From positions 1-7,516 of the forward strand of contig JAKAYZ010000084.1 in the NCBI GenBank assembly GCA_021816165.1: 7,516 bases of DNA. The letters are read 5' to 3'. The position numbers and the translations under genes were made by a program. Under the pieces are notes generated by a model that saw only the letters and a list, made by a program, of their open reading frames with translations, did not search any database and was not told the origin of the DNA. Positions 5,965 through 7,516 of this stretch are shown here, in pieces. The stretch is from Planctomycetota bacterium. Lineage in GTDB: Bacteria > Planctomycetota > Phycisphaerae > WQYP01. How positions within the stretch are numbered: the stretch's first letter is position 1; the number at the start of each line of letters is the position of its first letter.

Positions 5965-7516
5965 ATGGCAAGCGGCAAAACAATTTGCGCCAATCGTCGT
6001 GAGTTTATCAAACTCGCCGGACTTACGGGGCTTCTGGGATTGAGCCTCGGCGAGGGATCTACTTATGCCATGATTGATTCTCCGCGGCGGCATTTCTCCG
6101 CGCCGGATCGAATCCGATACGATGGCCTGAGTCTGTTTGTTGAAAACAAGCCTTTTTTTCTTTTCAGCGGTTCATTCCATTATTGCCGTTGTCCGAAGGA
6201 ATTGTGGCGCGATCGCTTCGCAAAAATTAAAGATGCCGGCTTTAACACCGTGCAGACCTACGTGCCGTGGAATCTCCATGAGCCGGAAATGCCGGCCGAT
6301 GCGGACGATTATTCCAGAATTGATATGACCCTGTTGGACGAGTTTCTCACGATGTCCGCGGAATTTGGCCTTTATTCAGTGGTTCGCGTCGGGCCATATA
6401 TGTGCGGAGAATGGGATACCGGCGGCTATCCGCAATGGTTGATTGCCAAAATGCCCCGGCATTATCGTGGCATGTGGGTGCGCAGCGACAATGCCGAGTA
6501 TACAAAATGGGCAAATCACTGGATGCACTCGGTCTGCCAGACCGTGGCCCGACATCAGATTATCCACAAACCGGTGGGGCAGAACGGCGTTATTCTGGTA
6601 CAGGTGGAAAATGAGTACGGCCTGATCGGTGTGCCGCTGAATCAGAAGAAGAAGCATCTGGAAGATTTGATCCAGCAAGCCTGGAAAAACGGTATTCACG
6701 TGCCGCTGTTTACCAATCTCGCGGGCTTTATCATCGGCAGTCGCGCAAAAATTGCCGGTCAGGTTTTTGATACCATTGATCGTTATCCCGGCTGGCAACT
6801 TCCAGCCATGGGGCACCGCATTAAGCATTACCGCACCGCGCAGAAAGACGCCCCGGTGATGGCCGCTGAAATGCAGGGCGGTTATTTTACCAGTGTGGAA
6901 GCTACGCCCACACTTAAAACAGATGTCGATTACTACCCGGATAATATCAGTCCGGAACAAATCAATGCCTTAACGCTCTATTCCATGCAGCATGGAATGA
7001 CCGCCTTGAATTACTACATGCTTTTCGGCGGAACCAATTTCGACGGTCGAGCCGGGCTTAATGTGGCAACAACCTACGACTATAGCGCACCGATCCGGGA
7101 ATGTGGGGGTGTGGGAGCAAAATGGCTGAAAGTTAAAGCCATCGGTGAAATGCTTAAAGCCCACGGTCCGGCACTGGCGCGGGCAATTCGTACGCCGATA
7201 AAAACCCGGGGAGCCGGAAAATACATTCAAGTGGGCGCTCGCCGCGCAACCAACGGTGATCTATATATTTTCGTATTTAATTCCGATCGCGCAAACCGGC
7301 AAAGCGGTCGGTTTACCGCGTCTGCCGGCACGCACCGAAACCTGTCAGTGCCGTACCAGTTGGCGGCCGGTGATTTTAAAATTCTGTATCTGCCCGCGAA
7401 CGCCGGCGCTGCGGCCGACGGTCAATGGCTGCCGGAACCGCAGCATCTGCCCGAACGTCCGACCGATATTCCCGCGGAAGTTCCCATTCGATCCGTAAAA
7501 ATCCGGGCCGATGAAA
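5965..7516 (+). CDS. GH35 beta-galactosidase with Tat signal, 3' end outside the window
   Basis: Hydrolyses terminal beta-galactosyl residues, probably from pectic galactan or arabinogalactan side chains. AGGA (5952-5955) is 9 nt from the ATG at 5965. 517 residues are visible and the frame is still open at the window end. The N-terminus carries a twin-arginine motif, NRREFIK (10-16), with a hydrophobic stretch and STYA|M near residue 35, so export is probably by Tat in folded form. The GH35 catalytic barrel is clear: FSGSFHYCRCPKELW (67-81), TYVPWNLHEPE (98-108), VGPYMCGEWDTGGYPQW (142-157), acid/base Glu217 in VENEYG, and nucleophile Glu302 in MAAEMQGGYF, then MLFGGTNFDG and TTYDYSAP. After about residue 375 a beta-rich region starts; the last residues (LPERPTDIPAEV) match the usual linker to the C-terminal galactose-binding domains, which would lie downstream. 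No frame disruption is seen. It follows the esterase by 36 nt. Confidence 0.9.
   Translation, partial: MASGKTICANRREFIKLAGLTGLLGLSLGEGSTYAMIDSPRRHFSAPDRIRYDGLSLFVENKPFFLFSGSFHYCRCPKELWRDRFAKIKDAGFNTVQTYVPWNLHEPEMPADADDYSRIDMTLLDEFLTMSAEFGLYSVVRVGPYMCGEWDTGGYPQWLIAKMPRHYRGMWVRSDNAEYTKWANHWMHSVCQTVARHQIIHKPVGQNGVILVQVENEYGLIGVPLNQKKKHLEDLIQQAWKNGIHVPLFTNLAGFIIGSRAKIAGQVFDTIDRYPGWQLPAMGHRIKHYRTAQKDAPVMAAEMQGGYFTSVEATPTLKTDVDYYPDNISPEQINALTLYSMQHGMTALNYYMLFGGTNFDGRAGLNVATTYDYSAPIRECGGVGAKWLKVKAIGEMLKAHGPALARAIRTPIKTRGAGKYIQVGARRATNGDLYIFVFNSDRANRQSGRFTASAGTHRNLSVPYQLAAGDFKILYLPANAGAAADGQWLPEPQHLPERPTDIPAEVPIRSVKIRADE

Noticed and set aside
1..7516. tRNA, rRNA, CRISPR arrays, insertion sequences, attachment sites
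   Set aside because: I looked for cloverleaf arms, regularly spaced identical repeats, transposase motifs and terminal inverted repeats and saw none.

Overview
The window looks like bacterial DNA of roughly 50-55% GC. It carries genes for breaking down plant cell wall polysaccharide, with export signals (Sec and Tat), Shine-Dalgarno sites and a large surface or secreted repeat protein. This style (rhamnogalacturonan lyase, SASA-type esterase and GH35 together, plus Gly/Asn-rich PA14-like proteins) is common in Planctomycetota (Phycisphaerae), Verrucomicrobiota and related glycan degraders. The lineage is inferred from gene content only and is uncertain.

Layout. (1) Positions 1-314, minus strand: a clear piece of an acyltransferase (AT) domain of a polyketide or polyunsaturated fatty acid synthase, cut by the window edge on one side and running directly, in another frame, into a repeat protein gene on the other. 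This looks like a breakpoint or an assembly join. (2) Positions 283-1764, minus strand: an exported protein with a signal peptide, a PA14-like beta domain and a long Gly/Asn/Ala/Thr/Ser-rich repeat region whose C-terminus appears cut off at the same join. (3) Positions 1765-2410: a divergent regulatory region without a conventional gene. On the minus side it holds a good sigma70-type promoter with A/T tracts, a predicted leader of about 215 nt with two tiny ATGA-overlapping reading frames, and three consecutive perfect stem-loops ending just before the Shine-Dalgarno site. On the plus side it holds two 13-bp direct repeats 21 bp apart next to a weaker candidate promoter. (4) Positions 2411-7516, plus strand: three closely spaced genes, probably one operon: a PL4 rhamnogalacturonan endolyase, a SASA-family carbohydrate acetylesterase, and a Tat-exported GH35 beta-galactosidase that runs off the window.

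How the genes fit together. The operon encodes a coherent rhamnogalacturonan-I (pectin hairy region) kit. The lyase would cut the Rha-GalA backbone, the esterase would remove acetyl groups that block it, and the GH35 enzyme would trim beta-galactosyl side chains, all outside the cytoplasm. The adjacent divergent repeat protein may be a surface protein, but nothing in the sequence ties it to pectin. The least conventional signal in the window is the compact, structured leader of that repeat protein gene, with its mini-ORFs and possible alternative pairing.
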